A stretch of 9,063 bases of DNA from NCBI GenBank assembly GCA_946183625.1, contig CAMHCL010000060.1, positions 1-9,063 on the forward strand, written 5' to 3'. The stretch is from an uncultured Lachnospiraceae bacterium (GTDB lineage: Bacteria; Bacillota; Clostridia; Lachnospirales; Lachnospiraceae). The notes below the pieces were generated by a model that did no database searches, was not told where the DNA came from, and saw only the letters and a list, made by a program, of their open reading frames with translations. Positions 8,448-9,063 of the stretch are shown piece after piece. Each line of letters opens with the position of its first letter. Within the stretch, counting starts at the first letter, position 1. Made by a program: the position numbers and the translations under genes.

Positions 8448-8813
8448 TTAGTCGTGTAGACCGATGAAACCTACACCTACATAATAGCATGCACCTACGC
8501 CTCCCTCTGGTTTGGCCTGCACTACCTTACCGCCAGAACCACCAACAATAATACAGAAGGTGAAACCTCCGGCAATATCTTCAAGCTCGGAATCTGAAAG
8601 CTCATTTTCCTTTGCAAGGTTATCTACATATGCCTTGTAATCGTCAAGTGTTATATCGAAACCTTTCTCGTTAGCTATAGGCTTCATAACTTCATCCCAA
8701 ACAGCTTCATCAGTTGCTGCGCCGTTATATGCCTCTGCAACAGCCTTAATCTGCTCCTGAACAGCCTTATCAGTTTTGATCATCTCTACAAATGCTTTAA
8801 CATCCTTATTCAT
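8448..8813 (-). CDS. Nif11-leader RiPP / bacteriocin-like precursor peptide, Gly-rich two-Cys core
   Basis: This gene encodes a 121-residue prepeptide. Residues 1-83 are a charged, helical, acidic leader of the Nif11 type: it opens MNKDVKAFVEMIKTDKAVQE, contains GFDITLDDY and ends ELSDSELEDIAGG. Such leaders are recognised by maturation enzymes and cut after GG by a C39-peptidase ABC transporter during export. The predicted core is residues 84-121, beginning FTFC and ending GFIGLHD. It has ten glycines, two cysteines (Cys87, Cys109), one Thr (85), one Ser (93), aromatic residues and little net charge. The leader is somewhat long, with an apparent extra stretch around YNGAATDEAVWDEV. A good ribosome binding site and its own terminator support a real gene. 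No modification enzyme or transporter is in the window, so the product class is open: a lanthipeptide, another RiPP, or a disulfide-bonded bacteriocin. Confidence 0.9.
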   Translation of the reverse strand: MNKDVKAFVEMIKTDKAVQEQIKAVAEAYNGAATDEAVWDEVMKPIANEKGFDITLDDYKAYVDNLAKENELSDSELEDIAGGFTFCIIVGGSGGKVVQAKPEGGVGACYYVGVGFIGLHD

Positions 8814-8820
8814 AATTCAC

Positions 8821-8826
8821 CCTCCT
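8821..8826 (-). promoter_or_regulatory. Ribosome binding site of the Nif11-peptide gene
   Basis: On the minus strand a perfect AGGAGG ends 7 bases before the ATG (8813-8811). This is the ideal sequence and spacing for strong translation and fixes the start codon of the precursor gene. Confidence 0.92.
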
Positions 8827-8881
8827 AAATTTGATTACTATTATTCTTTTCTTGTCATTCTCTACGCTTTATATACATTTG

Positions 8882-8903
8882 GCATTAAAAAATGCGACGC
8901 GAC
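8882..8903. repeat. Small inverted repeat and GCGAC tandem in the divergent intergenic region
   Basis: GCATT (8882-8886) and AATGC (8891-8895) form a 5-bp inverted repeat around AAAA, followed by two adjacent copies of GCGAC (8894-8898 and 8899-8903). This is the only GC-rich island in the surrounding AT-rich intergenic DNA, so it could be a regulator binding site. It is short enough to be chance. Confidence 0.25.
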
Positions 8904-8916
8904 ATTGTGGTAAAAA

Positions 8917-8945
8917 TTGATATTATTTCGATAAATCACTATAAT
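8917..8945 (+). promoter_or_regulatory. Near-consensus sigma-70/sigma-A promoter of the gene at 8987
   Basis: TTGATA (8917-8922, 5 of 6 matches to TTGACA) and TATAAT (8940-8945, perfect) are separated by exactly 17 bases. The predicted transcript start is near 8952, leaving a 5' leader of about 35 bases before the ATG at 8987. This predicts strong housekeeping-type expression unless it is repressed. Confidence 0.8.
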
Positions 8946-8971
8946 AACAATATGTGTAAAATGTACTGCTT

Positions 8972-8977
8972 GGGGGG
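8972..8977 (+). promoter_or_regulatory. G-rich ribosome binding site of the gene at 8987
   Basis: A run of six G lies 9 bases before the ATG at 8987 and can pair with the CCUCC of 16S rRNA, although it is not the usual AGGAGG. An in-frame stop (TAA, 8957-8959) upstream, and early termination of the frame starting at the nearby ATG 8991, support 8987 as the start. Confidence 0.6.
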
Positions 8978-8986
8978 CGAAGTGTT

Positions 8987-9063
8987 ATGTATGATTTACA
9001 GAAAAAGAATTGGGTGAGATTCACTTATAAGGATTGGCTGGCATATTTCAATCGAAATGATAA
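8987..9063 (+). CDS. Unidentified protein, N-terminus only (3' partial)
   Basis: Twenty-five codons are visible before the window ends, beginning MYDLQKKNWVRF and continuing TYKDWLAYFNRND. The stretch is rich in aromatic and charged residues, with no signal peptide or membrane segment, so a cytoplasmic protein is likely. It has its own near-consensus promoter and a G-rich ribosome binding site. It is transcribed away from the Nif11-leader precursor with 173 bases between the two start codons. I do not recognise the family from this fragment. Its position makes it a candidate maturation, regulatory or transport gene of a peptide locus, but it may be unrelated. Confidence 0.7.
   Translation, partial: MYDLQKKNWVRFTYKDWLAYFNRND

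Larger units (their letters stand above)
8868..8950 (-). promoter_or_regulatory. Candidate promoter zone of the Nif11-peptide gene
   Basis: Two options are visible on the minus strand. One is a -35 TTGTTA (8950-8945) and -10 AATAAT (8927-8922) with a 17-base spacer, giving a leader RNA of roughly 100 bases. The other is a TATAAA/TATATA -10-like box (8875-8868) without a convincing -35. The first overlaps the stronger promoter that faces the opposite way. Neither is decisive in such AT-rich DNA. Confidence 0.35.

Noticed and set aside
8498..8503. Second GG (residues 104-105 of the prepeptide) as an alternative leader cleavage site
   Set aside because: It is not preceded by the ELSDxELExIAGG-type recognition helix; only residues 82-83 have that context, so the longer core is favoured.

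Overview
The window looks like chromosomal DNA of an anaerobic gut or rumen Firmicute, most likely Lachnospiraceae (Butyrivibrio/Pseudobutyrivibrio-like). This is inferred from moderate-to-low GC with AGGAGG-type ribosome binding sites, a giant surface protein with InlB-type and chitobiase-C-terminal-like repeats ending in a PxTGD-type sorting signal, a GH13 lipoprotein, and a Nif11-type peptide precursor. No rRNA, tRNA, CRISPR array or transposase was seen.

Layout, left to right. (1) Positions 2-6505 (+) encode a very large cell-surface protein whose 5' end lies outside the window. It has a right-handed beta-helix, an alpha/beta-hydrolase (lipase-like) domain, several small beta-rich repeat domains and a C-terminal sortase-type anchor. 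A strong rho-independent terminator follows. (2) Positions 6627-8399 (+) encode a GH13 alpha-glucosidase/oligo-1,6-glucosidase-like enzyme with all catalytic residues and a lipoprotein signal peptide. (3) Positions 8448-8813 (-) encode a Nif11-leader peptide precursor (a RiPP or bacteriocin-like prepeptide) with a GG processing site and a 38-residue glycine-rich core containing two cysteines. It converges on the GH13 gene, and one perfect 13-bp hairpin flanked by A and T tracts can terminate both. (4) After a 173-bp divergent intergenic region with a near-consensus promoter, a new gene starts at 8987 (+) and runs off the window end. Only 25 residues are visible and its identity is unknown.

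The first two genes fit an outer-surface role (adhesion or polymer contact, glucan-oligosaccharide cleavage), but each appears to be its own transcription unit. The most interesting part is the right-hand end: the Nif11-leader prepeptide and the divergently transcribed neighbour probably mark the edge of a peptide natural-product locus, with its modification and export genes lying beyond position 9063 or elsewhere. That link is inference; no maturation enzyme or transporter is visible here.
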